Below are positions 20,116 through 28,952 of a stretch of DNA of 64,000 bases, in pieces. The translations under genes were made by a program, and so were the position numbers. The notes beneath the pieces are model-generated. The model had not been told where the DNA came from. It worked only from the letters and a program-made list of their open reading frames with translations, and made no database searches. The DNA lies in contig JAFLJS010000021.1 in the NCBI GenBank assembly GCA_022712895.1, positions 62,001 through 126,000 on the forward strand, in the 5' to 3' direction. Origin of the DNA: Desulfocapsa sp. (GTDB lineage: Bacteria; Desulfobacterota; Desulfobulbia; Desulfobulbales; Desulfocapsaceae). How positions within the stretch are numbered: position 1 is the stretch's first letter; every line of letters begins with the position of its first letter.

Positions 20116-20144
20116 ACTATCTACTATCAAAGTAAAAGTGTCAA
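20116..20144 (-). promoter_or_regulatory. possible promoter of the DHH-CBS-nucleotidyltransferase gene
   Basis: On the minus strand TTGACA (20139-20144) is followed after 17 bases by GATAGT (20116-20121; four of six). Transcription from it would begin almost at the ATG at 20109, giving a nearly leaderless mRNA. It sits just inside the repeat element 20149-20275. Confidence 0.3.
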
Positions 20145-20148
20145 CTGT

Positions 20149-20275
20149 GATGGCGCCGTAAAAAAACTTCATCTGCTTCGTTGCTGTAAATTATTTATCA
20201 TCTCGACGTACTCTAGTACGCCGAAATGATAAGTAATTTACGCGCCTCGCATATGAAGCTTTTTACGACGCCATC
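20149..20275. repeat. palindromic intergenic element, family 1, copy 1 (127 bp)
   Basis: The element starts GATGGCGCCGTAAAAA and ends TTTTTACGACGCCATC, so its ends are inverted repeats; inside, most of the left half is complementary to the right half (ACTTCAT with ATGAAG, GTAAATTA with TAATTTAC, TATCAT with ATGATA). The centre is the palindrome GACGTACTCTAGTACGCC. No protein is encoded. It matches copies at 29703-29877 and 37322-37494. The shape is that of a MITE or a large REP-like hairpin. It lies between xerD and the tRNA nucleotidyltransferase fusion gene. Confidence 0.8.
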
Positions 20276-20311
20276 TAGTCTCGTTGCTTTTTAGGGTTGA
20301 GCTGGGAGGGG

Positions 20312-21232
20312 TCACCCTCTTGGGTGGAATTTCTGATGAATAGATTTTAATCGTCCCTTATCAACATGCGTATAAATCTGAGTGGTGGTGATGTCGGAAT
20401 GGCCGAGCATCATCTGCACTGAGCGCAGATCTGCACCGTGGGTTAAGAGGTGCGTGGCGAAAGAATGACGTAGGCTGTGGGGAGAAATGTTTTTACGAAT
20501 CCCGGCTGCCCTTGCGGCCTCTTTGATGATTTGCCAGAATCTGAGTCGGGTCATGCCTTTGCCACGGTTACTGACAAACAGAGTATTGCTGCGTCTTCCT
20601 TTCATTATCAGGGGACGACTTGAGTCGAGATAGCTGCTCAGTGCATCCCGGGCCGGAATGCCAAAAGGGACCAGTCGTTCTTTGTCGCCCTTTCCGGTAA
20701 CCCGAATAAAGCAGGACGAGAGGTTGATGCCGGTGAGAGGCAGTGTCACCAACTCTGAAACACGCATTCCTGTGGAGTAGAGCAGTTGCAGCATGGTGTA
20801 GTTGCGTTGGATAAGGGGGCTACTCATGCCTGGAGGAGAAAGAAGTCTGTCTATCTGCTCTATGGATAAGCCTTTGGGAAGGCTGAGGCCACTTTTCGGG
20901 CTGCTGATTCCGCTGACAGGATTATTGGTAATCAGATTTTGAGTATGCAGATAAGAAAAAAAGCGTTTCAGGGCAGAGATCCTTCGTGCATTGCTGCGGT
21001 GGGAAAGCTGCCTGTTGCGGCATTGTTTGAGGAATTTGTGGACGGTTTTGTCGTTGATCTGGGTGAGGCTTTGTATCCGCCGCATGTGCTGCAAGAGGAA
21101 GGAGAAGAAGAGGTCGATATCTCCGTTGTAAGCCTTGACGGTATTTTCTGCAAATCTTTTCTCGGTAATCAGGTAGTGGAGGAAAAGTTCCTTTACCTGA
21201 AGAAATTCCTGGGGAAGGGGTTTGCGGATAAT
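20312..21232 (-). CDS. xerD: tyrosine recombinase XerC/XerD
   Basis: This is a site-specific recombinase that resolves chromosome dimers. The N-terminal SAM-like core-binding domain (EKRFAENTVKAYNGDIDLF) precedes the catalytic domain with R in TGMRVSELV, K in GKGDKERLVPF, HSLRHSFATHL, the GHSDITTTQIYTHV histidine and the tyrosine nucleophile. The length fits XerD (about 300). The start is unusual: the only ATG/GTG/TTG near the N-terminus is a TTG at 21277 inside the rpsU terminator stem, whereas a perfect AAGGAGG (21241-21247) lies eight bases before an ATT codon at 21230-21232. I mark that ATT as the likely start, giving 306 residues. Confidence 0.85.
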   Translation of the reverse strand: MIRKPLPQEFLQVKELFLHYLITEKRFAENTVKAYNGDIDLFFSFLLQHMRRIQSLTQINDKTVHKFLKQCRNRQLSHRSNARRISALKRFFSYLHTQNLITNNPVSGISSPKSGLSLPKGLSIEQIDRLLSPPGMSSPLIQRNYTMLQLLYSTGMRVSELVTLPLTGINLSSCFIRVTGKGDKERLVPFGIPARDALSSYLDSSRPLIMKGRRSNTLFVSNRGKGMTRLRFWQIIKEAARAAGIRKNISPHSLRHSFATHLLTHGADLRSVQMMLGHSDITTTQIYTHVDKGRLKSIHQKFHPRG

Positions 21233-21251
21233 GGCAATATCCTCCTTATGA

Positions 21252-21296
21252 GAAAAGAAAAACGCCCGGTGCAACAATAAAATGCACCGGGCGTTT
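21252..21296 (-). terminator. rpsU intrinsic terminator, overlapping the xerD leader
   Basis: On the minus strand AACGCCCGGTGCA and TGCACCGGGCGTT (21283-21295 with 21261-21273, extended by one A-T pair) form a 14-bp stem with a 9-base loop, followed by TTTTCTTTTC. It ends rpsU 30 bases after its stop and lies just before the xerD ribosome site. Confidence 0.85.
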
Positions 21297-21328
21297 GAAT
21301 TTTTTACTGCTTACTACGTCTTGTCGTA

Positions 21329-21520
21329 TCAGCCACGTCTGATGCGGTTGAACTTGCGGAGCTTACGACGAGCCTCTGCTTGCTTGCGACGTTTTTTTAC
21401 ACTGGGCTTTTCGTAACATTCTCGACGTTTCAGCTCTCGCTTGATACCATCAATCTGCAGTTTCTTTTTCAGCTGCCTGATGGCATACTCAAGGTCTCCA
21501 CGAACTTCAACTTCAATCAT
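21329..21520 (-). CDS. rpsU: 30S ribosomal protein S21
   Basis: The 63-residue basic protein matches S21 throughout: an N-terminal MIEVEVR, a central AIRQLKKKLQIDGIKREL helix, and an arginine/lysine-rich tail (KKRRKQAEARRKLRK). S21 binds the 30S platform near the anti-Shine-Dalgarno sequence and helps initiation. The ATG is preceded by ACGGAGCCCCAA. It has its own strong terminator before xerD. The 286 bases upstream hold no gene that I can support. Confidence 0.95.
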   Translation of the reverse strand: MIEVEVRGDLEYAIRQLKKKLQIDGIKRELKRRECYEKPSVKKRRKQAEARRKLRKFNRIRRG

Positions 21521-21806
21521 TTGGGGCTCCGTTGTAAAAAATATATAAAAATAAAATATTTACGATAATTCGGTATGAAAGAGGAACCAAATCATCATTA
21601 TTATTTGCACAAGTCAAAATAGTAATCTTGCTTATATAAGAAATTGTTCAACCGCTGTCAATGGATTTTTCCTGTTCAGGCTTGCATGGCATGTTTTTTG
21701 TCGTCGTCAGGCTGTAATTTTCACTTTTCCTGCTTTAAGCAGGCTGTGTGAGTGGGCTGTTAAAGGTGGCTTTGGGAAGGGTGTTTTTGTGTGGCCCTCT
21801 TTTTAT

Positions 21807-23192
21807 TTATGGAGAATCAGGTGGAAAAATTTTACCGGGGTTGAGGATGTTTTTAGGATCAAAAAGCATTTTTAGCTGTTGCATGACCCGAATACTCACA
21901 GCATCCAGTTCCATGTGGATAAAGTCAGATTTGGTGAGCCCTATCCCGTGTTCTCCAGAGAGGGTGCCGTTCATGGATAAAACTTTTTTGAAGAGTTCTG
22001 TTTTAGCGGACATTGCTTTTTGCTGTTCTCTGGGTGAGTCGTCATGGCTCATCATGTTAACGTGAATGTTGCCATCTCCAGCGTGGCCAAAGGTGAGGAT
22101 TGTTAAGTCCAGTTTTTTGGATAATGCTTCACAGAAGGAAACAAGTTCCGGGATTCTACTCCTTGGTACCACCACATCTTCACTCGTCTTGGAAGCGCTC
22201 AGCTGAAAACAGGCAGGAGAAATAGAGCGCCTTGCCAGCCAGATTTTTTCGATCTCTTCATCGTTTGTGGCCCGTTGTAATACGCAGTGTGGTAGTGTCT
22301 CTACAAGTTTCTGTAACTGGTCACATTGCGCAGCAACCTGTTTTGTGTTGCCATCTATTTCTATGATGAGCATCGCCTGGACTGTCTCTGGAATTTTCTC
22401 GGGTAAGAGGCCAGAAACGAGTTCTGTAGCCGTTTTATCCATATATTCCAATGTGCAGGGTTGAATGTTCTGTTGGAGGATGGTGGCTACCAGTGCGGTG
22501 GTTTTGTGCAGAGAGTCTGATTGTAACAGAAAAGTTTCTTTACATTCTGGTAGTGGTTGCAGGCGGGTAATGATCTTCGTGATTATACCAAGGGTTCCTT
22601 CTGAGCCTATGAATAAACGGGTGAGATCGTACCCGACCACGCCTTTTTCGGTTCGCGTTCCTGTGTTGAGGATGTCGCCATTGGCAAGAACCACTTCTAA
22701 ACCAAGGATAGAATCTTTGGTGACGCCATATTTTACAGCAGAAGGCCCACCAGCGCATTCGGCAACATTGCCTCCCATTGTGCAGAATTTGAGACTTGCT
22801 GGATCGGGCGGGTACATCAGTCTGTGTTGTTTGAGCTGCTGCTGAAACTCTCCAGTGATGACACCAGGCTCAACAATTCCGATCAGGTTTTCGTTGTCAA
22901 TTTCAAGAATCTTATTCATCCTCGATGTGGAAACTACGATTCCACCTCTCACGGGCAAAGCGCCACCTGTGGTTCCGCTTCCGGCTCCTCTTGCCACAAC
23001 CGGAATGCTGTGTTTGTTTGCAAGTTGCAGGATGGCAATCATTTGTTTTGTCGAATCCGGCAGTACTACAACGTCGGGGAGGTAGGTCTGTTTGCTGCTA
23101 TCGTAAGAATAACAGTGTAGTGTCTCCAGCGAGTTACTGCAATTTTTTTTGCCGACAATGGTGCAGAGTTGCTTAAGTAATTGTGCGTTCAT
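21807..23192 (-). CDS. FAD-linked oxidase, GlcD / D-lactate dehydrogenase type
   Basis: This is a flavoprotein of the VAO family. The FAD-binding loop is VVARGAGSGTTGGALPV, with GIVEPGV and MGGNVAECAGGPSAVKYGVT further on and the PLVRIGS-like GSEGTLGIITKI. The C-terminal FAD oxidase domain contains FGHAGDGNIHVN and NGTLSGEHGIGLTK, typical of GlcD and of D-lactate or 2-hydroxyglutarate dehydrogenases. It oxidises a 2-hydroxy acid; which one is open. The ATG at 23192 is preceded by CGGAG; the frame is open a further 68 codons upstream, but that part is proline-rich and unlike the family. No FeS partner (GlcF) is adjacent. Confidence 0.88.
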   Translation of the reverse strand: MNAQLLKQLCTIVGKKNCSNSLETLHCYSYDSSKQTYLPDVVVLPDSTKQMIAILQLANKHSIPVVARGAGSGTTGGALPVRGGIVVSTSRMNKILEIDNENLIGIVEPGVITGEFQQQLKQHRLMYPPDPASLKFCTMGGNVAECAGGPSAVKYGVTKDSILGLEVVLANGDILNTGTRTEKGVVGYDLTRLFIGSEGTLGIITKIITRLQPLPECKETFLLQSDSLHKTTALVATILQQNIQPCTLEYMDKTATELVSGLLPEKIPETVQAMLIIEIDGNTKQVAAQCDQLQKLVETLPHCVLQRATNDEEIEKIWLARRSISPACFQLSASKTSEDVVVPRSRIPELVSFCEALSKKLDLTILTFGHAGDGNIHVNMMSHDDSPREQQKAMSAKTELFKKVLSMNGTLSGEHGIGLTKSDFIHMELDAVSIRVMQQLKMLFDPKNILNPGKIFPPDSP

Positions 23193-23296
23193 GTCTGTAT
23201 GATACTCCGTGCAATGAAAAAAAACAGCAGGAACTGGAAGTTGGGTTGGGGGTGTAGTAGGTTGTAGTAAAAGAAAATTAGACTCAGGATACAGGA

Positions 23297-24235
23297 ATGG
23301 CAGAAAATAAAAAAATACGAGTGGCGTTGCTGGCGGGAGGTCGCTCCGGTGAGCGTGAAGTGTCTCTGGCGGGTGCGGCGGGGTTTGAGGCGGCAATTGA
23401 CCGGGAGAAATATGCGATCACCCGGTATGATCCAAAGACTGATCTTATTCGTATTGCAGAAGACGCAGATTGTATTGATGTGGCATTTATTCTTCTCCAT
23501 GGCACATATGGGGAGGATGGTACCATGCAAGGGTATCTGGATTTGTTGGATATCCCCTACCAGGGTGCCGGTGTTCTTGGTAGTAGTCTTGCTATGGATA
23601 AGAATATGGCCAAAATTCTGTATCGACAATGCGATATACCTGTGGCCAACTGGCGAATGGCTAAGCCAGACGATAAGGAAGACCCGGCACGCCTTCTTGA
23701 AATTCTTTCCCTGCCCTTGGTGGTTAAGCCTGTTCGTGAAGGCTCCAGTCTTGGTATGTCGGTTGTAAAAACTGTAGAAGAGCTTCAGGGAGGGATTCGT
23801 CTTGCCTATGAGCATGACTCGGAAGTTATGGTGGAAGAGTTTGTTCAGGGGCGTGAAATTACAGTGGGAGTCCTTGGCAATGATGAATTGTTAGCGTTGC
23901 CATTGATTGAAATTATTCCAGGCGATGAGTTTGTTTTCTTTGATTATCAGGCCAAGTATGAGAAAGGTGCAACGCAGGAGATTTGCCCTGCCGACGTCTC
24001 TCCTGAAGTTGTCAAAACCGCGCAACAATACGCGCTGGCAGCGCACAGAGGATTGCAGTTGCGAGGGTATTCAAGGACGGATATGATGCTTGCGGAAGAC
24101 GGGGAGTTGTATGTTCTCGAGACCAATACTATCCCCGGGATGACCCCTACCAGTCTTTTGCCGCAGGCGGCGGAAGAGGCGGGCCTTAACTTTTCAGAAT
24201 TGATAGATAAGCTTTTGACTCTTGCTCTGGAGTAA
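23297..24235 (+). CDS. ddl: D-alanine--D-alanine ligase
   Basis: This ATP-grasp enzyme makes D-Ala-D-Ala for peptidoglycan. The N-terminal lobe has VALLAGGRSGEREVSLAGA and HGTYGEDGTMQGYLDLL; the ATP-grasp centre has AMDKNMAKILY, VVKPVREGSSLGMSVV and VEEFVQGREITVGVL; and the C-terminus shows GYSRTDMMLAEDGELYVLETNTIPGMT with the Mg ligands. Its 312 residues are the usual Ddl length. The ATG has AGGA about eight bases upstream. It is divergent from the GlcD-like gene and convergent with the sigma factor gene. Confidence 0.95.
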   Translation: MAENKKIRVALLAGGRSGEREVSLAGAAGFEAAIDREKYAITRYDPKTDLIRIAEDADCIDVAFILLHGTYGEDGTMQGYLDLLDIPYQGAGVLGSSLAMDKNMAKILYRQCDIPVANWRMAKPDDKEDPARLLEILSLPLVVKPVREGSSLGMSVVKTVEELQGGIRLAYEHDSEVMVEEFVQGREITVGVLGNDELLALPLIEIIPGDEFVFFDYQAKYEKGATQEICPADVSPEVVKTAQQYALAAHRGLQLRGYSRTDMMLAEDGELYVLETNTIPGMTPTSLLPQAAEEAGLNFSELIDKLLTLALE

Positions 24236-24273
24236 GGCAGTAATAAAAGAAATATGTTTGCTGCTTGTTTCTT

Positions 24274-25398
24274 CTAACTTTCCAAAAAACAACGCATATG
24301 GTCGCTTCGGGCAGGGTGCCGCAGACGTTGCAGGGCTTCCTGTTCAATCTGGCGAATGCGCTCCCTTGAAACATTGAAGCGTTTTCCCACTTCTTCGAGG
24401 GTACATTCGTTTATCCCGCCAATTCCAAAACGCATACGTAACACTTGAGCTTCCCTCGGATTCAGACTGTTTAGGATGTCTTCGATTTGTTTGCGCAGGT
24501 CGGTGGTTATGGCCACATCGTCAGGGCGGTTAATGTTTCTGTCTTCAATGATCTGCATCAGATTTTGGCTGTTTTCTCCGATGGGTTCATCAAGGGACAT
24601 GGGTTCCATGCTGGTTTCGATGATAGAGAGCATCTTGTTGTAAGGCATGTACGTGTCTTTGGCCAGCTCGGTCATGGTTGGCTTGCGGCCCAGTTGTTTT
24701 CGTAATCCGCTGAATGTTTTATTGAAGTGGTTGCGTGAAACGAGGAAATGGGCCGGGAGTTTGATGGTACGTGTTTTCTCAGGGATGGCACGGGTGATGG
24801 CCTGTCTGATCCACCAGGATGCGTAGGTGGAAAATCGTCTTCCGGTGTTATGGTCAAAACGAAAGACTGCTCGCATAAGTCCGATGCACCCTTCCTGGAC
24901 AAGATCTGCCAGGCTGAGTCCCCTGTCTGTGTATCGTTTAGCTATGGAACAGACGAGGCGAAGGTTTGCAGTGATGAGGACGTCTTTTGATGCTTCGATC
25001 TCTATTGCCAGTACGGTGAATTTTTCACAAAGAAGACGGGTATTGTTGTCGTGTGGGGCGGTTTTGCACACTGAATTTAATGTGGCTAGGATATGGTCGA
25101 GGCGGCGTTTTCCGGGTTTTAATGGGGCGTCTTTTTTCTCCCAGGTCGAAACTGTTGCCTGGAGTCGGGTTATAGTCGTTGAGTTTGACTCGATCTTCTG
25201 AACACTTTTGACAATTACGTAAAAATTGTCACGAATGATTTTGGCGTGTCGCAGTTCTTCTTTAAAGGTAAGGAGGCGGGCGCTTTGCAGTTGTTGCTCT
25301 ACCAGGGATGGTGGTTGTTTGTCAGGTTCGTGTGCGACTAAGTGCTGGGAGTGGTGTGAGGCGTCTCTGTGCGGGCTGTCTTCATGTAAGTGTGGCAT
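24274..25398 (-). CDS. RNA polymerase sigma-70 family factor (RpoD/RpoS-like)
   Basis: Regions 2 to 4 of a sigma-70 factor are all present: region 2 (NLRLVCSIAKRYTDRGLSLA, DLVQEGCIGLMRAVFRFD, RRFSTYASWWIRQAITRAI), region 3 (LGRKPTMTELAKDTYM) and region 4 (LNPREAQVLRMRFGIGG, TLEEVGKRFNVSRERIRQIE). At 374 residues it lacks the large non-conserved insert of the primary RpoD, so it is probably an alternative group 2 factor such as RpoS. The N-terminal 100 residues are histidine-rich and lack the usual region 1.2 motif. AAGGA precedes the ATG by about nine bases. Which promoters it serves is not evident. Confidence 0.88.
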   Translation of the reverse strand: MPHLHEDSPHRDASHHSQHLVAHEPDKQPPSLVEQQLQSARLLTFKEELRHAKIIRDNFYVIVKSVQKIESNSTTITRLQATVSTWEKKDAPLKPGKRRLDHILATLNSVCKTAPHDNNTRLLCEKFTVLAIEIEASKDVLITANLRLVCSIAKRYTDRGLSLADLVQEGCIGLMRAVFRFDHNTGRRFSTYASWWIRQAITRAIPEKTRTIKLPAHFLVSRNHFNKTFSGLRKQLGRKPTMTELAKDTYMPYNKMLSIIETSMEPMSLDEPIGENSQNLMQIIEDRNINRPDDVAITTDLRKQIEDILNSLNPREAQVLRMRFGIGGINECTLEEVGKRFNVSRERIRQIEQEALQRLRHPARSDHMRCFLES

Positions 25399-25835
25399 CG
25401 TTGAGTCCTTTTTTTGTACATAATAACAAAGAGTAAAAAACGTCGAAGATATCTATGCAAAAATCGAGCCCGTTCCTTTCTTTTTGTGCAGTTGGTCAGT
25501 TGTTTCAGTTGGTTGAGAAGTTTCGGCCTCGGGATTTGTTTTGGGAGAGTTGAGGTGTGTCAGGAATATGACAAGTTCGTTTCCGCTTCTGCTTTTTTTG
25601 TGTATGGGGTGTTTTCGTTGAATTACATTTGTTTCTCGTTAATTAGTTTCTTTTGTGGGCTTTTCGTAAGTGGAATATTAGTTGTCTATCGTAAATTTAA
25701 TTTCCGCTTTGGTATTTTTGGAAATCCTGTAGTATGTTTTATACTACAATATGATATCTGCTTTAAAACAGACTGTGGTATTTGGTGAGAACATTATAGG
25801 TCTTACTGTTAGTAACTTGTTCCCGGGAATGAAAA
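25399..25835. other. 437-base intergenic region with a short inverted repeat
   Basis: This is the divergent region between the sigma factor and the sigma-54 activator. It is T-rich; a 124-codon open frame in it has Phe/Cys-rich non-protein-like composition and was not accepted. A perfect inverted repeat TGTAGTAT-gtttt-ATACTACA (25728-25748) lies about 90 bases before the activator gene and could be an operator. Confidence 0.45.
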
Positions 25836-27371
25836 ATGGATTTGCAAAATCATGTAAAAACACTGCGAAGACGGCTTGTTCATGTCAGTCGTCGCTGGAC
25901 AGTTGAGGAGTATAACTCTCTGGTAATGTTCTATATAAAGCTGCTACCAAAGTTAATGCAGGTGGAGCGTTGTACCATCTTTCTCAACGAGGTAGGCAGT
26001 GATTCCCTGGTGTCCATGTATGGAACTGGCCTGGAGAAAAATATGATTGAGGCCCCGCTGGAAGGCAGTATGGTCGGATGTGTCATGGGTAATGGTAAAT
26101 CTGTCATTGAAAATGATCTCCATGAAAAAAACGGTTTTCATATCCTTGCCGACGAGCAAACCGGTTTTGTCAGTCGCAATGCACTGTGTGTTCCCATCAA
26201 TAGTGTCACCGATAAACGTATTCTCGGTGTGGTTCAGTTGCTGAATAGCCAGCGGAGTACAGGGTTTAGTCGAGTGAACTGTGAAGAGCTCGAAGAGATT
26301 GCCAAATATCTGTCCATATCAATCGAGTCTATTTTGCTCAATGAGCAGATTGTCAATATTACCGATGCTTTTGACAAAGAGGTATCCCAGCTTGAGCTTG
26401 CTGCTGTTCGTGAGGGCCGCTTTATTGCTGAAAGCCCGGCCATGCGAGAGGTGCTGGATCTAGTTGCAGTGCTGCGTGATACTCCTGTGAATGTTCTGAT
26501 TCAGGGGGAGAATGGGACGGGGAAGGAGCTTGTTGCCAAGATGATTTATGAGGGTACGGGAGGTGATGACGCTCCGTTTGTGCCCGTTAATTGCGCCTGT
26601 CTGCCGGAATCATTAGTTGAAAGTGAATTTTTTGGCCATGAAAGAGGCGCCTTCACAGGAGCTGACAAGACTCGTCGAGGACGTTTTGAAGAGGCCAAGG
26701 GAGGAATTTTATTCTTAGACGAAATAGGAGAGATGCCCCTTGTCGTGCAGCCTAAATTCTTGCGTGCTGTACAGGAGCAGGAAGGTTGCAGGTTGGGGAG
26801 CAGCGAGATTATTTCCTATGATGTCCGTCTTATTTCCGCGACTAACAGAAATCTGGCAGATGAGGTACGGAAAGGGAATTTTCGTGAAGACCTCTTTTTT
26901 AGGCTGTTTTCTGTGGAGATTGAGATTCCTCCTTTGCGTGAAAGGGTGGAAGATATCTTGCCTATGGCACTCTCATTTCTTGAGGAGGTTAATGTTAAAT
27001 TTGATAAAAAGGTTACGGGTTTTAGTCCCAGCCTGATGACTCTTCTTGAAGAATATTCCTGGCCTGGGAATGTTCGGCAACTGTTGAAGGAGGTGGAGCG
27101 TCTGGTTGCACTTACCCGGAATGACCTCCTGATGCAGGTGGAAACCTGTTCGCGTGAACTGCGTGCTTTTGCAAAGGACCATTATGTTGAAGATTCGCAG
27201 CAGACCACCAATAGCTACAGTTTACCGATGCAGGTGATGTCCCTTGAGAAGCGTTTGATTCGTAAAACGATGAAGACAGCAAATGGGAATAAGACACAGG
27301 CTGCCAAACTTCTTGATATCACGAGGCAGGGACTTTCTAAAAAAATCAAACGTTACAAGCTAGATCTGTAA
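25836..27371 (+). CDS. sigma-54-dependent transcriptional activator with GAF sensor
   Basis: The order is a GAF domain (about residues 25-170), an AAA+ domain (about 195-420) and a Fis-type helix-turn-helix (about 465-508). The AAA+ domain shows [15 protein letters not shown] (Walker A), the sigma-54 contact [14 protein letters not shown], and [11 protein letters not shown] (Walker B). The C-terminus ends [19 protein letters not shown]. It would drive open-complex formation at sigma-54 promoters in response to a small ligand or redox signal bound by the GAF domain. The target genes are unknown; a dyad upstream could be its own binding site. Confidence 0.92.
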   Translation: MDLQNHVKTLRRRLVHVSRRWTVEEYNSLVMFYIKLLPKLMQVERCTIFLNEVGSDSLVSMYGTGLEKNMIEAPLEGSMVGCVMGNGKSVIENDLHEKNGFHILADEQTGFVSRNALCVPINSVTDKRILGVVQLLNSQRSTGFSRVNCEELEEIAKYLSISIESILLNEQIVNITDAFDKEVSQLELAAVREGRFIAESPAMREVLDLVAVLRDTPVNVLIQGENGTGKELVAKMIYEGTGGDDAPFVPVNCACLPESLVESEFFGHERGAFTGADKTRRGRFEEAKGGILFLDEIGEMPLVVQPKFLRAVQEQEGCRLGSSEIISYDVRLISATNRNLADEVRKGNFREDLFFRLFSVEIEIPPLRERVEDILPMALSFLEEVNVKFDKKVTGFSPSLMTLLEEYSWPGNVRQLLKEVERLVALTRNDLLMQVETCSRELRAFAKDHYVEDSQQTTNSYSLPMQVMSLEKRLIRKTMKTANGNKTQAAKLLDITRQGLSKKIKRYKLDL

Positions 27372-27449
27372 GGATTTGATGGGAAACGATTATTCAGTAA
27401 AAAAGCACAGTGAAATTATTTCGTAATAGTGGAATATGTTTTTTAGGTC

Positions 27450-28727
27450 TTAAAAACGTTTCTCAAAGTAAGGTTTGAGGACTTCGGGAATTGTAATGCT
27501 ACCATCTTCCTGCTGATAATTTTCAAGAACTGCAAGTAATGTCCTGCCAACGGCTAGGCCAGATCCGTTCAGGGTGTGCAAAAGTTTGCTTTTTTTCTGT
27601 CCGTTTGGTCGATAACGGATTCCCCCTCGTCTCGCCTGAAAATCAAGAAAATTTGAGCAGGAGGATATCTCACGATAGGTTTTTTGTCCCGGTAGCCAAA
27701 CCTCGATATCATAGGTTTTCGAGGATGAAAAGCCGAGATCTCCGCTACACAAAGTAACCACACGGTAATGGAGGCCAAGTAGTTGTAAAACCTCTTCAGC
27801 ATCCGCCAGCAGATATTCAAGCTCCTGAGCAGATGTTTCTGGTGTGGTGAATTTCACGAGCTCTACCTTGTTAAACTGATGTTGGCGGATCAACCCTTTG
27901 GTGTCCCGGCCATACGATCCTGCTTCTGAACGAAAACAGGGAGTATAGGCGGTATATTTCACAGGCAACTGATCTTCATCCAGGGTCTCGTCTCTGAAAA
28001 TGTTGGTAACCGGAACTTCGGCCGTGGGGATAAGGTAAAGATCCCAGTCCTTGATGGCAAAAAGGTCTTCGGCAAATTTAGGTAACTGACCCGTTGCGGT
28101 CATGGACGCAGAGTTTACCAGAAAAGGAGGCAGCACTTCTTCGTAACCATGTCTTTCAGTGTGCAGATCCAGCATAAAATTGGTGAGTGCCCGTTCAAGT
28201 TTTGAGGCAAACCCTTTCAGGATGGAGAAGCGAGCGCCGGAGAGTTTGGCGGCTCTTTCAAAATCGATAATATCCAGGTCTTCACCTATTTCCCAGTGTG
28301 TTTTGGGGGGAAAGGCAAACTCGGGTTTTTCACCCCAGGTTTTAAATTCAACATTATCTTCATCGCTTGTTCCCTTAGGAACGTCATCGCTGCAGATATT
28401 TGGAATGGAAAGTACCAGAACCTGTAGTTGTTTCTGGATTTTACCAAGCACTTTATCGAGCTCTTTGATGTGCTCGGAGGTCTTGCGCATTTCAGGAATC
28501 AGGGTGTCAGCTTTCTGCTTGTCTTCGTTACTTCCCTGCTTTAGCTGTGCAATCTCTTTTGATGCGGTATTACGCTGGTTCTTCAGGCTTTCTACTTCCT
28601 GGAGCAGTTCGAGACGTTTGGCGTCAACCACCACAAATTCGTCAACCTTGTCGGTGGCAAGGCCGCGGTGGGCAGTTTTTTCGCGAACAAGGTTTATGTT
28701 TTCTCTTATGAATCGAAGCTCAAGCAT
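27450..28727 (-). CDS. serS: seryl-tRNA synthetase
   Basis: The class II enzyme that charges tRNA-Ser. The N-terminal coiled-coil arm (about residues 25-105, LEVESL-type heptads) contacts the long variable arm of the tRNA; the catalytic core follows with [13 protein letters not shown] (motif 1/2 region), [20 protein letters not shown] (motif 2) and [20 protein letters not shown] (motif 3). Its 425 residues are the normal length. It converges on the sigma-54 activator with a 78-base gap. No leader regulatory element was recognised. Confidence 0.96.
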   Translation of the reverse strand: MLELRFIRENINLVREKTAHRGLATDKVDEFVVVDAKRLELLQEVESLKNQRNTASKEIAQLKQGSNEDKQKADTLIPEMRKTSEHIKELDKVLGKIQKQLQVLVLSIPNICSDDVPKGTSDEDNVEFKTWGEKPEFAFPPKTHWEIGEDLDIIDFERAAKLSGARFSILKGFASKLERALTNFMLDLHTERHGYEEVLPPFLVNSASMTATGQLPKFAEDLFAIKDWDLYLIPTAEVPVTNIFRDETLDEDQLPVKYTAYTPCFRSEAGSYGRDTKGLIRQHQFNKVELVKFTTPETSAQELEYLLADAEEVLQLLGLHYRVVTLCSGDLGFSSSKTYDIEVWLPGQKTYREISSCSNFLDFQARRGGIRYRPNGQKKSKLLHTLNGSGLAVGRTLLAVLENYQQEDGSITIPEVLKPYFEKRF

Positions 28728-28952
28728 GGCAGTTTTGTCTCTTTTAAATTTTATTTTGATTCGTTTTTATACACCCTTTTGGGGGTAACGTCAGGTCGTA
28801 GTGGTGGACGTCACTCCTGATCAGGACTGGAAATAACAGCGCAGGTAACTGCAAATACTCTTTGACCCACCGTCTAATTACTATGGCTGAATTTTGAAAG
28901 CAAGCTCTATCAAATTGCTTTTCAAAAAGGCATCTGCTATCCTAGGTCGATT

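Noticed and set aside
23193-23396. 68-codon N-terminal extension of the GlcD-like oxidase
   Set aside because: Proline-rich and hydrophobic sequence unlike the family; the ATG at 23192 has a ribosome site and gives the usual length.
23189-23815. 208-codon leftward open frame antisense to ddl and across its promoter region
   Set aside because: It lies opposite a certain gene, has no domain features and its composition follows from the ddl codons.
25414-25788. 124-codon rightward open frame between the sigma factor and sigma-54 activator genes
   Set aside because: Composition is dominated by Phe, Cys, Ser and Val from T-rich DNA, there is no ribosome site and no recognisable domain; likely chance.
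28728-28952. Possible structured leader upstream of serS or tatC
   Set aside because: Short complementary stretches such as ACGTC/GACGT are present, but nothing matches a known riboswitch or T-box layout.
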